Shown here in pieces: positions 28,509 to 38,216 of a DNA stretch of 64,000 nt. Origin of the DNA: Rhizorhabdus histidinilytica. GTDB lineage: Bacteria; Pseudomonadota; Alphaproteobacteria; Sphingomonadales; Sphingomonadaceae. Position numbers and translations under genes: made by a program. The DNA lies in the NCBI RefSeq assembly GCF_900167915.1, contig NZ_FUYM01000005.1:248001-312000 (forward strand), written 5' to 3'. The notes below the pieces were generated by a model that saw nothing but the letters and a program-made list of their open reading frames with translations, was not told the DNA's origin and did not search any database. Position 1 is the stretch's first letter. Each line of letters starts with the position of its first letter.

Positions 28509-31500
28509 ATGGATGGCCGGCCGATCTTCTACGATGCCTCGGGACGCCGCCGGCGCCGCTTCGCGCTGGCGATCGCGGCGTTCGCGCTGCTGCTGCTGCT
28601 GTCGGCGGCCGCCTTCTTCGGGTCGATCGTCCGGGTCGCGCCGCAGCCGCCGCTGCCTTTCGAGGTCGAGCGCCCCGCCGTCGCTCCGCTCAAGGCCGTC
28701 GATCATTCGCTGGTCGGCGCGAGCGCGCGCAAGGTCCGCCACATGTGGCGCGATTTCCGCCGCCTGCTGGCGCACGGCACCGCCGGCGCCGGCTTGCCGC
28801 CGACCGCCTATGCCTTCCATGCGCCATGGGATGACGCCTCGGCCGCGTCGCTGGCACGCCATGTCGACGACATCGACTGGCTGATCCCCGGCTGGATCTC
28901 GATCACCGGCCTCGACCACAAGGTGACGAGCTTCCCCGACGCGCGCGGCAAGGCGATCATCAGCCATGCCCGCCATCGGCCGAAGCTGATGCCGATGATC
29001 CAGAATGCGCTCGGCGGGGCGTGGGATGGACCCGGCATTGCGGCGCTGCTGCGCGACTCAAAGGCTCGCGCCGCGACGCTCGACCGGATCGCCGCGCTGC
29101 TCGCCGCCAACCAGGCGAGCGGCGTCTTCTTCGACTTCGAGGAACTGCCCGCCGACGCGCACCCCGCCTATCGTGCCTTCCTCGCCGAGGCGCGCCGCCG
29201 CCTGCCCGGCATGCAGATCGCGATCGCGGTGCCGGTCGCCGACGGCGCCTGGGACCTGAAGGCCTATGCGCGGGTCGCCGACAAGCTGTTCCTGATGGCC
29301 TATGACGAGCATTCGGAGCCCGGCGACCCGGGGCCGATCGCCTCGCGCCCCTGGTTTGCCGATTCGGTCGCGCGGGCGGTGCGCGGCCTGCCGCCCGACC
29401 GGGTGGTGGTGGCGCTCGGCTCCTATGCCTATGACTGGGAGAAGGGCGGCGACACCGTCGCCCATTCGGTCGAGGACGTCTGGCTCGCCGCGCACGACAG
29501 CGGTGTGGTGCCGCGCTTCGACCCGGCCAGCGGCAACAGCAGCTTCGCCTATCTCGAAGGCGGCGTCCGCCACGACATCTGGCTGCTCGACGCCGCCGCA
29601 ATGCACGGCCAGATCGCGACGCTGCGCACGCTCGGCCTCAACCAGGTGGCGCTGTGGCGGCTGGGGACCGAGGACCCGTCGATATGGACCATGTTCGGAC
29701 GTGGGGCGGGCGGCGGGCGGCGGCTGCCCCCGGCGCATGCGATCGAGGCGATTCCCGCCGGCAACAACGTCGACATCGAGGGATCGGGCGAGATATTGCG
29801 GATCGGCGCGGTGCCGGTGCCCGGCCATCGCAGCGTCTCCACCGATCGCGCCGGCATGATCACCGCCGTCCGCTTCGACCGGTTGCCGACCCCCTATCAG
29901 ATCCAGCGTACCGGCTATCGGCCGAAGCTGGTCGCGCTGACCTTCGACGACGGGCCCGACCCGGTCTGGACTCCGAAGATCCTCGACATCCTCAAGGCCG
30001 AGAAGGTCTCCGCCACCTTCTTCATCGTCGGCGAGAACGCGCTGACCCAGCGGTCGCTGCTCGAACGGCTGGTGGCCGAGGGGCACGAGGTCGGCAGCCA
30101 CACCTATACCCACCCCAATCTCGCCCAGGCGACCGCCGCGCAGACCGCGCTCGAGCTCAACGCCAACCAGCGGCTGTTCCAGGCCTATACCGGCCGCTCG
30201 CTGCGGCTGTTCCGCGCGCCCTATTTCGGCGACGCCGAGCCGACCACCGCCGACGAGATCGTGCCGGTCGAGGAGGCGCAGCGACGCGGCTACCTGTCGG
30301 TCGGCCTGCATGTCGACCCCGACGACTGGAAGCGGCCCGGCGTCGCCGAGATCGTCCAGCGGACGATCGACGGGGTCGAGAGCGGCAGCCCCGACTTCTC
30401 CGCCAACGTCGTCCTGCTCCACGATTCGGGCGGGGACCGGGCGCAGACCGTCGCCGCGCTGCCGATCGTGATCCGCGAGCTGCGCGCGCGCGGCTACCGG
30501 CTCGTGCCCGTCTCGGTGCTCGCCGGGCTGTCGCCCGCCACGGTCAATCCGCCGATCTCCAAGGGCGACCGGCTGGCGGCGCAGACCGACCTGGCGCTGT
30601 TCAGCGCGCTCGGCTGGATCACGATCGCGATCAAATGGCTGTTCATCGTCGCGATCAGCCTCGGCATCGCCCGCGCCGTGCTGCTCTCCGGCCTCGCGCT
30701 GGTCCAGGCCCGACGCGAGGCGCGCACCGTATTCCCGCCGATCGATCCCGATCGCTTCGTCACCGTGCTCATCCCCGCCTATAACGAGGAGCGGGTGATC
30801 GAGCGGTCGGTGCGGCGGGTGCTCGACAGCCGTGAGGTCCGGGTCGAGGTGATCGTCATCGACGACGGGTCGAAGGACCGGACCAGCGCGATCGTCGCCG
30901 AGGCCTTCGCCGACGAGCAGCGGGTGCGGCTGCTGACGGTCGAGAATGGCGGCAAGGCGCGTGCGCTCAACCGCGGACTCGAGCTGGTCCGGGGCGAGAT
31001 CGTCATCGCACTCGATGCCGACACCCAGTTCGAGCCGACGACGATCGCGCGGCTGGCGCGCTGGTTCGACGATCCGGCGCTCGGCGCGGTCGCCGGCAAC
31101 GCCAAGGTCGGCAACCGGGTCAACCTCGTCACCCGCTGGCAGGCGCTCGAATATATCACCGCGCAGAATCTGGAGCGGCGCGCGCTCGCCCGGCTGGACG
31201 CGATGACGGTGGTGCCCGGCGCGGTCGGCGCGTGGCGGCTCGCCGCGATCCGCGCGGTCGGCGGCTATCCGCCCGATACGCTGGCCGAGGATCAGGACCT
31301 GACGATCGCGATCCAGCGCGCCGGCTGGGGCGTCCATTACGACCAATATGCCGTCGCCTGGACCGAGGCGCCCGAAAACGTCCGCGCGCTCGCCAAGCAG
31401 CGCTTCCGCTGGGCCTATGGCACGCTGCAATGCCTGTGGAAGCATCGCCGTGTGATGGCGAGCGGCGAGCCGCGCGGCCTCGCCCGCATCGGCCTGCCGC

Positions 31501-31865
31501 AGGCGGTGCTGTTCCAGATCCTGCTCGCCGCCATCTCGCCCGTGATCGACCTCGCGCTGATCGTCAGCCTGATCGCGACCTGGTTCGAGGTGCAGGCCCA
31601 CGGCTGGGCGCAGAGCAGTACCGACATCGACCGGATGCTCGCCTACTGGCTGATCTTCACCGCGATCGACCTGCTCGCCGCCTTCATCGCCTTCGCGCTC
31701 GAACGGCGGGAGAAGTGGCGGCTGCTGTGGCTGCTGATCCCGCAACGCATCGGCTATCGCCAGATCATGTACTATGTGGTTCTCAAGGCGCTGGCGCAGG
31801 CGCTGCGCGGACCCCGGGTGGGCTGGGGCAAGCTCGAACGATCGGGCCGGGTGGCGACGGGCTGA
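28509..31865 (+). CDS. Fused GH18-like hydrolase, polysaccharide deacetylase and GT2 glycosyltransferase
   Basis: A 1118-residue envelope protein likely to make and trim an extracellular polysaccharide, probably amino-sugar based. Order: one membrane helix (about 16-37); a GH18-like barrel (about 60-420) with the acid motif GVFFDFEEL (near 207); a NodB deacetylase (about 470-680) with TFDDGPDP and the metal pair SHTYTHP (near 529); a membrane helix (about 700-725); a processive GT2 domain (about 745-990) with IPAYNEE, DDGSKD, LDADTQF, EDQDL and QRFRW; and C-terminal helices. It thus joins in one chain what PgaC plus PgaB do in E. coli. Substrate is inference. ATG 28509 precedes the basic RRRRRF membrane anchor. 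Confidence 0.9.
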   Translation: MDGRPIFYDASGRRRRRFALAIAAFALLLLLSAAAFFGSIVRVAPQPPLPFEVERPAVAPLKAVDHSLVGASARKVRHMWRDFRRLLAHGTAGAGLPPTAYAFHAPWDDASAASLARHVDDIDWLIPGWISITGLDHKVTSFPDARGKAIISHARHRPKLMPMIQNALGGAWDGPGIAALLRDSKARAATLDRIAALLAANQASGVFFDFEELPADAHPAYRAFLAEARRRLPGMQIAIAVPVADGAWDLKAYARVADKLFLMAYDEHSEPGDPGPIASRPWFADSVARAVRGLPPDRVVVALGSYAYDWEKGGDTVAHSVEDVWLAAHDSGVVPRFDPASGNSSFAYLEGGVRHDIWLLDAAAMHGQIATLRTLGLNQVALWRLGTEDPSIWTMFGRGAGGGRRLPPAHAIEAIPAGNNVDIEGSGEILRIGAVPVPGHRSVSTDRAGMITAVRFDRLPTPYQIQRTGYRPKLVALTFDDGPDPVWTPKILDILKAEKVSATFFIVGENALTQRSLLERLVAEGHEVGSHTYTHPNLAQATAAQTALELNANQRLFQAYTGRSLRLFRAPYFGDAEPTTADEIVPVEEAQRRGYLSVGLHVDPDDWKRPGVAEIVQRTIDGVESGSPDFSANVVLLHDSGGDRAQTVAALPIVIRELRARGYRLVPVSVLAGLSPATVNPPISKGDRLAAQTDLALFSALGWITIAIKWLFIVAISLGIARAVLLSGLALVQARREARTVFPPIDPDRFVTVLIPAYNEERVIERSVRRVLDSREVRVEVIVIDDGSKDRTSAIVAEAFADEQRVRLLTVENGGKARALNRGLELVRGEIVIALDADTQFEPTTIARLARWFDDPALGAVAGNAKVGNRVNLVTRWQALEYITAQNLERRALARLDAMTVVPGAVGAWRLAAIRAVGGYPPDTLAEDQDLTIAIQRAGWGVHYDQYAVAWTEAPENVRALAKQRFRWAYGTLQCLWKHRRVMASGEPRGLARIGLPQAVLFQILLAAISPVIDLALIVSLIATWFEVQAHGWAQSSTDIDRMLAYWLIFTAIDLLAAFIAFALERREKWRLLWLLIPQRIGYRQIMYYVVLKALAQALRGPRVGWGKLERSGRVATG

Positions 31866-31912
31866 ACCGGTTCGCGGCGCCGGCGTTGGGGAAGTGGGAG
31901 AGGAGAAAGACC

Positions 31913-32212
31913 ATGGATACGTCCGACACGCGCAAGCTCCGGGAAACGCTCGATCTGCTCGGCATCCGGGCGCAGGCGACCGCCGCCGGGATGGTGCAGA
32001 TGATGCTCGAGCTGCATCGCGCCGGGGTGCTTGACGACGCCGCGGTCGACCGGGTCAAGGGCGCGATCTGCGGCGACCTGATGCTGTCCTGCCCGCAGGC
32101 GATCGACCGCCGCGAATATGAGGCTTCGCTGCGCCGCCGGCTCGACGCGCTGTTCGCGGGCCAGGAGCCGGTCGGCCGCCGGATGCCCGCTTTCGGGGAA
32201 AAGCCGGAATAA
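31913..32212 (+). CDS. Small conserved hypothetical protein
   Basis: A 99-residue soluble protein starting MDTSDTRKLRETLDLLG, 47 bases after the glycosyltransferase, with AGGAG about nine bases before its ATG. Mostly helical; contains HRAGVLDDAAVDRVKGAI, CGDLMLSCPQ with two cysteines, and YEASLRRRLDALFAG. No signal peptide or known domain. Position between a polysaccharide synthase and a membrane protein suggests a regulatory or accessory role; that is inference. Confidence 0.7.
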   Translation: MDTSDTRKLRETLDLLGIRAQATAAGMVQMMLELHRAGVLDDAAVDRVKGAICGDLMLSCPQAIDRREYEASLRRRLDALFAGQEPVGRRMPAFGEKPE

Positions 32213-32227
32213 GGGACGGCGACGGCA

Positions 32228-33595
32228 ATGATCGAGCGCCGACCGGGACTGTTCATCGCGGCGCTGTGCTTCCTGCTCGCCGTCCTCCAGCTCGCCGCGT
32301 TCCGCTGGGGGGTGATCACCCCCGACAGCGTCGTCCAGTATGGCCAGGCGATCAGCGGCCAGTATGACGACTGGCATCCGCCGATCACCGCCTGGCTCTG
32401 GCGCCAGCTCCTCCACGTCGCGCCGGGCGGGGCGGCATTCCTGCTGCTCGACGTCGCGCTCTATTGGGGTGCGGCCGGGTTGCTCGCCGAGCTGTTGCGA
32501 CGGCGGCACGGCTGGAGCGCGGCGGCGCTGCCGATCCTGTTCGCGCTGGCGCCGATCCCGTTTGGTCAGGTCGGCGCGGTGCTCAAGGACCCGCTGATGG
32601 CGTGCCTGCTGCTGATGGCGGCGGTGCTGCTAGCCTGGCGCGAGGAGGGCGCGGCCCGGCGGGCGGGGTGGATCGCGCTGCCGCTGATCCTGCTGGCCGG
32701 CGCGATCCGGATCAACGGGATGTTCGCGGCGCTGCCGCTGCTGATGCTGGCGGCCCCGCGACGCTGGCTCCGGCAGCCGATGATTTTTGTAGCGACCGCT
32801 ACAGGCGCGCTGGCGCTCTTGCTGGGCGCGAGCTGGACGCTCAACGAGGCGCTGCTGCGCCCACAACATTCGCAGCCGATCCTGTCGCTGGTCAATTTCG
32901 ACCTCGCCGGGATCGTCGCGCAGGGCGGGCCGAGCGGCTATCCCGGCCTCGACCCCGTCCGCGTCCGCGCGCTGGTCCGCCATTGCTACGACCCGCGCCT
33001 ATACGGCGCGCATGACGAAGCCGTCTGCGCGGTCGCCGGCGATGCGCTGGCGAGGCATGTCGCGCACACCGGCGACAGCCCGGTCGGGATCTGGCTCAAC
33101 GCGATCATCCCGGCGCCGGGCACCTATCTCCGCCACCGCCTTGCCCATCTCGACTGGAACTGGCGGCTCGCGGTGCCCGCCGTCCCCGACGACGCGGTCT
33201 ACATGATGAGCGCGCCGAACCGTTTCGGGCTCGAATTCATCCCGGATACCGGCACCCATATCGTCGTCGATGCGGCGCGGGCGATGGCCGGCTCGCCGTT
33301 CGGCCGCCCGGCGAGCTGGCTCGCTGTCGCGCTCGGCCTGCTCGTCGTCGCACCGGGGCTGCGCCAGCGACGTACCGTCGTCGCGCTCGCCGCGTCGGCG
33401 CTGCTCTATGGCGGGGCCTATGCCGTGGTCAGCGTCGCGCCCGACCTGCGCTACAATCTCTGGACGATGCTCGCCGGGATGGCGGGCCTGTGCATCCTGC
33501 TCGCCGAGCGCCCCGCCCTGCCCTGGTGGCGCTGGGCCCTCGCGGGCGCGCCGCTGGTCGCGGTGTCGGCGGTCGAGGTCGCGGCGATGGCCTGA
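32228..33595 (+). CDS. Polytopic membrane protein, GT-C-like
   Basis: A 455-residue inner-membrane protein with about nine to eleven helices. An early loop contains D-S-VVQYGQAISGQYDDWHPPITAWLWRQL, with acidic residues after helix 1 as in GT-C (PMT/ArnT-like) transferases that use lipid-linked sugars. There is a large periplasmic section (about 205-345; GYPGLDPVRVRALVRHCYDPRLYGAHDEAVC with paired cysteines). It starts 15 bases after the preceding small gene, so it is probably co-transcribed with the polysaccharide synthase. Family assignment is tentative. Confidence 0.7.
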   Translation: MIERRPGLFIAALCFLLAVLQLAAFRWGVITPDSVVQYGQAISGQYDDWHPPITAWLWRQLLHVAPGGAAFLLLDVALYWGAAGLLAELLRRRHGWSAAALPILFALAPIPFGQVGAVLKDPLMACLLLMAAVLLAWREEGAARRAGWIALPLILLAGAIRINGMFAALPLLMLAAPRRWLRQPMIFVATATGALALLLGASWTLNEALLRPQHSQPILSLVNFDLAGIVAQGGPSGYPGLDPVRVRALVRHCYDPRLYGAHDEAVCAVAGDALARHVAHTGDSPVGIWLNAIIPAPGTYLRHRLAHLDWNWRLAVPAVPDDAVYMMSAPNRFGLEFIPDTGTHIVVDAARAMAGSPFGRPASWLAVALGLLVVAPGLRQRRTVVALAASALLYGGAYAVVSVAPDLRYNLWTMLAGMAGLCILLAERPALPWWRWALAGAPLVAVSAVEVAAMA

Positions 33596-33610
33596 ACGGT
33601 GGAGCGCATT

Positions 33611-34393
33611 CTAGGCCATCAACGCCCGCAATCCCGCGCGATAGTCGGGATGGCGCGGCGTCCAGCCGAGCAGCCGCTTCGCCCGGCCGTTCGCGACCCG
33701 GCGATTCTCGGCATAGAAGGCGCGCGCGGCGGGGGAGAGGCCGGCCCGGTCGAGCGGCAGCAGCGGCGGTGGCGCGATGCCGAGCAGGGCGCAGGCCGCC
33801 TCGATCACCGCATTCTGGCTCGCCGGGCGGTCGTCGGCGAGGTTGAAGACCCCCGCCGGGCCGCGCTCGATGCTCGCCAGCACCCCGCCGACGATGTCGT
33901 CGACATGGATACGGCTGAACACCTGTCCGGGCAGGTCGACGCGATGCGCCTGTCCGCTGCGCACCCGGTCGAACGGCGAGCGGCCGGGGCCGTAGATGCC
34001 GGGCAGGCGGAAGACACGGACCTGCGGATGGAGCGCCTGCCACGCCAGGTCGGCGGCGGTGCGGGCGGTGCGGCGCCCGGCCCCGACCGGCGCGGCCTCG
34101 TCGACCCAGGCGCCGCCGGTGTCGCCATAGACCCCGGACGAGGACAGATAGCCGATCCAGCGCGCGTCCGATCGCGCGATCGCCGGCCCATGGCGGGCGA
34201 GCACCGGGTCCGCGTCGCCGTCGGGCGGAACCGACGACAATATGTGGGTTGCCCGGCCGATTGCCGCGGTGACGTGCGCCTCGTCGGCGAACGTTGCACG
34301 ATCGATCGTTTCGACCGCGAATTCCCGCTCTTGCGCCGCGATCACGATATGCGATGCTGTGTAGCCGGGACCGAAGACCAGAAGGTGCGCCAT
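33611..34393 (-). CDS. SDR-like NAD(P)-binding protein (YeeZ-type)
   Basis: A 260-residue extended-SDR/epimerase-like protein. The N-terminus LLVFGPGYTASHIVIAA is a relaxed Rossmann nucleotide loop (G-P-G-Y-T-A instead of GxxGxxG), followed by ATHILSSVPPDGDADPVL and WIGYLSSSGVYGDTGGAWVDEAAP, the S-Y region. A clear Y-x3-K pair is missing (YGDTG), so classical dehydrogenase or epimerase activity is doubtful. RLPGIYGPGRSPFDRV and RIHVDDIVGGVLASI match YeeZ-like proteins. Function unknown; divergent from pepN. Confidence 0.8.
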   Translation of the reverse strand: MAHLLVFGPGYTASHIVIAAQEREFAVETIDRATFADEAHVTAAIGRATHILSSVPPDGDADPVLARHGPAIARSDARWIGYLSSSGVYGDTGGAWVDEAAPVGAGRRTARTAADLAWQALHPQVRVFRLPGIYGPGRSPFDRVRSGQAHRVDLPGQVFSRIHVDDIVGGVLASIERGPAGVFNLADDRPASQNAVIEAACALLGIAPPPLLPLDRAGLSPAARAFYAENRRVANGRAKRLLGWTPRHPDYRAGLRALMA

Positions 34394-34464
34394 GCAGCCG
34401 GTTTAGCCGCGACGGTCGCGACCGCCAGCATTGTTTGTGACGACAAGAGGACTAGATCGAGGCC

Positions 34465-37062
34465 ATGCTCGACGCCCAATCCGCCGCCGCCGCTCCGCCC
34501 GTCATCCGGCGCGAGGACTATCGCAAGCCCGACTGGCTGATGCCCGATGTGCATCTCGAATTCCGGCTCGATCCGGCGCGGACGCAGGTCGCTGGCCGGC
34601 TGAAGGTCACCCGGAACGGCGCCCATGGCCGGCCGCTGCGTCTCAACGGCGACGGGCTGACGCCGCTGGCCGTGCTGATCGACGGCGAGCCGCAGGCCGA
34701 CGCCTGGCGGATGGACGGGCCCGATCTGCTGATCGACCTGCCCGGCGACGCCCATGTCGTCGAGACGAGGGTGGAGATCTCGCCCGAGGCCAATTCGCAG
34801 CTCATGGGCCTCTACGCATCGGGGGGCAACCTGTGCACCCAGTGCGAGCCCGAGGGCTTCCGCCGGATGATCTTCTTCATCGACCGGCCCGACGTGCTGA
34901 GCCGCTACACGGTGCGGATGGAGGCCGACAAGACGCGCTTCCCGGTACTGCTGTCGAACGGCGACAGGACCGCGAGCGGCGATCTCGACGGCGGCCGCCA
35001 TTTCGCCGAATGGACCGACCCCTTCCCCAAGCCGAGCTATCTGTTCGCGCTGGTCGCGGCCGACCTTGCCGCCAATGTCGACAGCTTCACCACCAAGAGC
35101 GGTCGTCCGGTCAAGCTGGCGATCTGGGTGGTCGAGAAGGACCTGCCCAAGACCGAACATGCGATGGCGGCGCTCAAGGCGTCGATGGCCTGGGACGAGA
35201 AGGTCTATGGCCGCGAATATGACCTGGGCGAGTTCAACATCGTCGCGGTGGCCGACTTCAATTTCGGCGCGATGGAGAACAAGAGCCTCAACATCTTCAA
35301 CTCGCGCTACATCCTCGCCGATCCCGAGACCGCGACCGACATCGACTATGACGGCGTGTCGGGCGTCGTCGCGCACGAATATTTCCACAACTGGTCGGGC
35401 AATCGCGTCACCTGCCGCGACTGGTTCCAGCTCTCGCTGAAGGAGGGCTTCACCGTCTTCCGCGACCAGAGCTTCACCGCCGACCAGGGATCGGCCGCGG
35501 TCAAGCGGATCGAGGACGTCCGTCTGCTCCGCGCCGCGCAATTCCCCGAGGACGCCGGCCCGCTCGCCCATCCGATCCGGCCGGAAAGCTATATGGAGGT
35601 GTCGAATTTCTACACCGCCACCGTCTACAACAAGGGCGCGGAGATCATCCGCATGCTCCACACCATGTTGGGCCCACAGAAATTCCGCGCCGGCTGCGAC
35701 CTCTATTTCGCGCGCCACGACGGCACGGCCGCAACCTGCGAGGACTTCGTCGTGGCGATGGAGGACGCCAGCGGCGTCGACCTGACCCGCTTCCGCCTGT
35801 GGTATTCGCAGGCAGGTACGCCGCGCGTCCGCGCCGCGCTGAGCCATGAACCGGCCGGCGCCCGCGCGCTGCTGACGCTGGAGCAGACGGTGCCGCCGAC
35901 CCCGGGCCAGCCCGAGAAGCAGCCGATGCCGATTCCGCTGCGCATAGCCCTGTTCGGCGAACGCTCGGGCCGCGCCTTCGAGGAGGAGCGGCTCGTCGTC
36001 CTCGAGGACGAGCGCTGCGAGATATTGTTCGAGGGGATCGCCGAACGCCCGGTGCTGTCGATCAACCGCGGCTTCTCCGCCCCCGTCATCATCGATTCGG
36101 ACCGGTCGGCGGCCGATCTCGCCTTCCTGTCGGCGCACGACGACGATCCCTTCGCCCGCTATGAGGCGATGCAGCAGCTGATGGTCGATACGCTGGTCGG
36201 CGCGGTGTCCACCGGCCAGGCCGACCATGGCCCGGTGATCGAGGCGGTGCGCAACACGCTGACCGATCCCAAGCTCGATTCGGCTTTCATCGGCGAGACG
36301 ATGCTGCTCCCGTCCGAGGCATTCATCGGCGACCAGATGGCGGTGGTCGATCCGGTCGCGATCCACCGCGCCCGCGAGGCGCTGCGCCGCGATCTCGGCG
36401 GCCAGCTCGAAGGCGAGTGGCGCGACGCCTATGAGCGCAGCCGCGCCAACCGCTTCGAGCTGTCGCCCCAGGCGAAGGGTGCACGGCGGCTGCGCACGAT
36501 CGCGCTCGGCTTCATCATGGCGAGCGGGGCGGAGGATGCCGCCGGCATCGCGCTGCGCCAGTTCGAGGAAGCCGACAACATGACCGACCGGCAGGGCGCG
36601 TTCGGGGTGCTGGCGAACAGCCTCGCGCCCGAGCGCGACGTGGCGATCGCGGCTTTCTACGATCGCTTCCGCGACAATGGGCTGGTGCTCGACAAATGGT
36701 TCTCGACCCAGGCCTTCTCGATCCGTCCCGACACGCTCGATCGGGTCGAGGAGCTGTCGCGCCATCCCGACTTCACCCTGGCCAACCCGAACCGGCTGCG
36801 CTCGCTGGTCGGCGCGATGTCGGGCAACCAGCTCGTCTTCCACGAGGCGGGCGGGCGCGGCTACCGCTTCCTGGCGGACATGCTGCTCAAGGTCGACGGC
36901 CTCAACCCGCAGACCGCCGCCAAGCTCGTCCCCCCGCTCGGCCGCTGGCGCCGCTTCGACGAGGGCCGCGCCGCGCTGATGAAGGCCGAGCTGCAACGCA
37001 TGCTCGACACGCCGGGCCTGTCCAAGGACGTGTTCGAGCAGGTATCGAAGAGCCTAGCCTGA
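34465..37062 (+). CDS. pepN: Aminopeptidase N (M1 family)
   Basis: Zinc metallopeptidase trimming N-terminal residues from peptides, cytosolic or periplasmic. The 865 residues match the proteobacterial PepN type: N-terminal beta domain, substrate motif GAMENKSLN (about 272-280), zinc site HEYFHNWSGNRVTCRDWFQLSLKEG (HExxH near 309, distal Glu), middle domain and a helical C-terminal DUF3458 region. The start MLDAQSAAAAPP at 34465 follows a short divergent spacer of 71 bases shared with the SDR-like gene. No signal peptide is seen. Confidence 0.97.
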   Translation: MLDAQSAAAAPPVIRREDYRKPDWLMPDVHLEFRLDPARTQVAGRLKVTRNGAHGRPLRLNGDGLTPLAVLIDGEPQADAWRMDGPDLLIDLPGDAHVVETRVEISPEANSQLMGLYASGGNLCTQCEPEGFRRMIFFIDRPDVLSRYTVRMEADKTRFPVLLSNGDRTASGDLDGGRHFAEWTDPFPKPSYLFALVAADLAANVDSFTTKSGRPVKLAIWVVEKDLPKTEHAMAALKASMAWDEKVYGREYDLGEFNIVAVADFNFGAMENKSLNIFNSRYILADPETATDIDYDGVSGVVAHEYFHNWSGNRVTCRDWFQLSLKEGFTVFRDQSFTADQGSAAVKRIEDVRLLRAAQFPEDAGPLAHPIRPESYMEVSNFYTATVYNKGAEIIRMLHTMLGPQKFRAGCDLYFARHDGTAATCEDFVVAMEDASGVDLTRFRLWYSQAGTPRVRAALSHEPAGARALLTLEQTVPPTPGQPEKQPMPIPLRIALFGERSGRAFEEERLVVLEDERCEILFEGIAERPVLSINRGFSAPVIIDSDRSAADLAFLSAHDDDPFARYEAMQQLMVDTLVGAVSTGQADHGPVIEAVRNTLTDPKLDSAFIGETMLLPSEAFIGDQMAVVDPVAIHRAREALRRDLGGQLEGEWRDAYERSRANRFELSPQAKGARRLRTIALGFIMASGAEDAAGIALRQFEEADNMTDRQGAFGVLANSLAPERDVAIAAFYDRFRDNGLVLDKWFSTQAFSIRPDTLDRVEELSRHPDFTLANPNRLRSLVGAMSGNQLVFHEAGGRGYRFLADMLLKVDGLNPQTAAKLVPPLGRWRRFDEGRAALMKAELQRMLDTPGLSKDVFEQVSKSLA

Positions 37063-37154
37063 ATCCCGGCCCTCGTCCGCATCGGACCAATAAGCGCTTG
37101 ACGCGAGCGGCGCGTCATAGTCCGATCGGCCTGGGGTCATCGGGGGGGAACGGC

Positions 37155-38216
37155 ATGGCGGACGATCAGGCGGGCAGCGCGTTCCGGTTCAACGGCAACT
37201 GGCGCGAATTCGCGCCGATCGCCTTCACCAACCTGCTGCTGATGATCGTCACCCTCGGCATCTACCGCTTCTGGGCGAAGACGCGCGAGCGCCGCTATCT
37301 GTGGAGCCGCACCGACTTCATCGGCGATCCGCTCGAATGGACCGGCACCGGGCTCGAGCTGTTCATCGGCTTCCTGCTCGTCGCGCTGCTGCTGTTCGTG
37401 CCGATCATCGTCCTCCAGTTCGTCGTGCAGGGCCTCGCCATGCGCGGCCAGATCGGGCTCGCGGGACTGCTGATGCTGGTCGCCTATGCGGGCCTGATCT
37501 ATCTCTACGGGCTCGCCCGCTACCGCGCGACACGCTACCGGTTGAGCCGCACCTTCTGGCGCGGCATCCGCGGCGGCAGCGACGACCGGGGCTGGGGCTA
37601 TGCGCTCACCGCGACGTGGAAGACGGCGGTCGGCGCCTTCGTCTTCGGCTTCCTGATCCCCTGGTCGATGACCAGCCTGTGGAACGACCGCTGGAACCGG
37701 CTGAGCTTCGGCAACCAGGGCTTCGCCGCCACGGCCGACTGGCGCCCGATCATCGGCCGCTTCCTGCTCTTCTACCTGCTGCCGATCGCCGGCTGCATCG
37801 GCGGGGCCAGCCTGCTGCTCGGCAGCTTTGACCCCAGCCGGCCGCCCAACCCGGCGATCTTCGGCGCCTTCCTGATCGGCGCCTTCGCCGTCTATTTCGC
37901 GATCGGGATCGTCGCGATCGTCTATTACGCCGCCTTCCTGCGCGAGGCGATCGGCGCGCTCGCGCTCAACCGGCTCCAGTTCGCCTTCACCGCGCGGACG
38001 TTGGACTGGATCAAGCTGATCCTCGGCCACATCGGCCTGATCATCGTCACCCTCGGCATCGGGCTGATCTTCATCGGCTACCGCAACTGGTCCTTCTTCA
38101 TCCGCCATATGGAAGCGAGCGGCGAGATCGATCTCGCCGGGCTGACCCAATCGACCACCGAGGAACCGCGCCAGGGCGAGGGGCTGCTGGACGCGTTCGA
38201 TGTCGGAGCCTTCTGA
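37155..38216 (+). CDS. DUF898 (YjgN-family) membrane protein
   Basis: A 353-residue polytopic protein with two related halves, each opening with an F-N-G-NWREFAPIAFTNLLLMIVTLGIYRFWAKTRERRYLW-type segment (first near 13-48). The family is found widely in bacteria, often next to an M48 protease, as here. Seven to eight membrane helices. Function is not established. ATG 37155 starts the conserved MADDQAGSAFRFNGNW. Its 3' end overlaps the protease gene by 17 bases, so the pair is coupled. Confidence 0.9.
   Translation: MADDQAGSAFRFNGNWREFAPIAFTNLLLMIVTLGIYRFWAKTRERRYLWSRTDFIGDPLEWTGTGLELFIGFLLVALLLFVPIIVLQFVVQGLAMRGQIGLAGLLMLVAYAGLIYLYGLARYRATRYRLSRTFWRGIRGGSDDRGWGYALTATWKTAVGAFVFGFLIPWSMTSLWNDRWNRLSFGNQGFAATADWRPIIGRFLLFYLLPIAGCIGGASLLLGSFDPSRPPNPAIFGAFLIGAFAVYFAIGIVAIVYYAAFLREAIGALALNRLQFAFTARTLDWIKLILGHIGLIIVTLGIGLIFIGYRNWSFFIRHMEASGEIDLAGLTQSTTEEPRQGEGLLDAFDVGAF

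Noticed and set aside
33429-34043. Alternative minus-strand frame overlapping the SDR-like gene
   Set aside because: Pro/Arg-rich out-of-frame reading of the real gene at 33611-34393.
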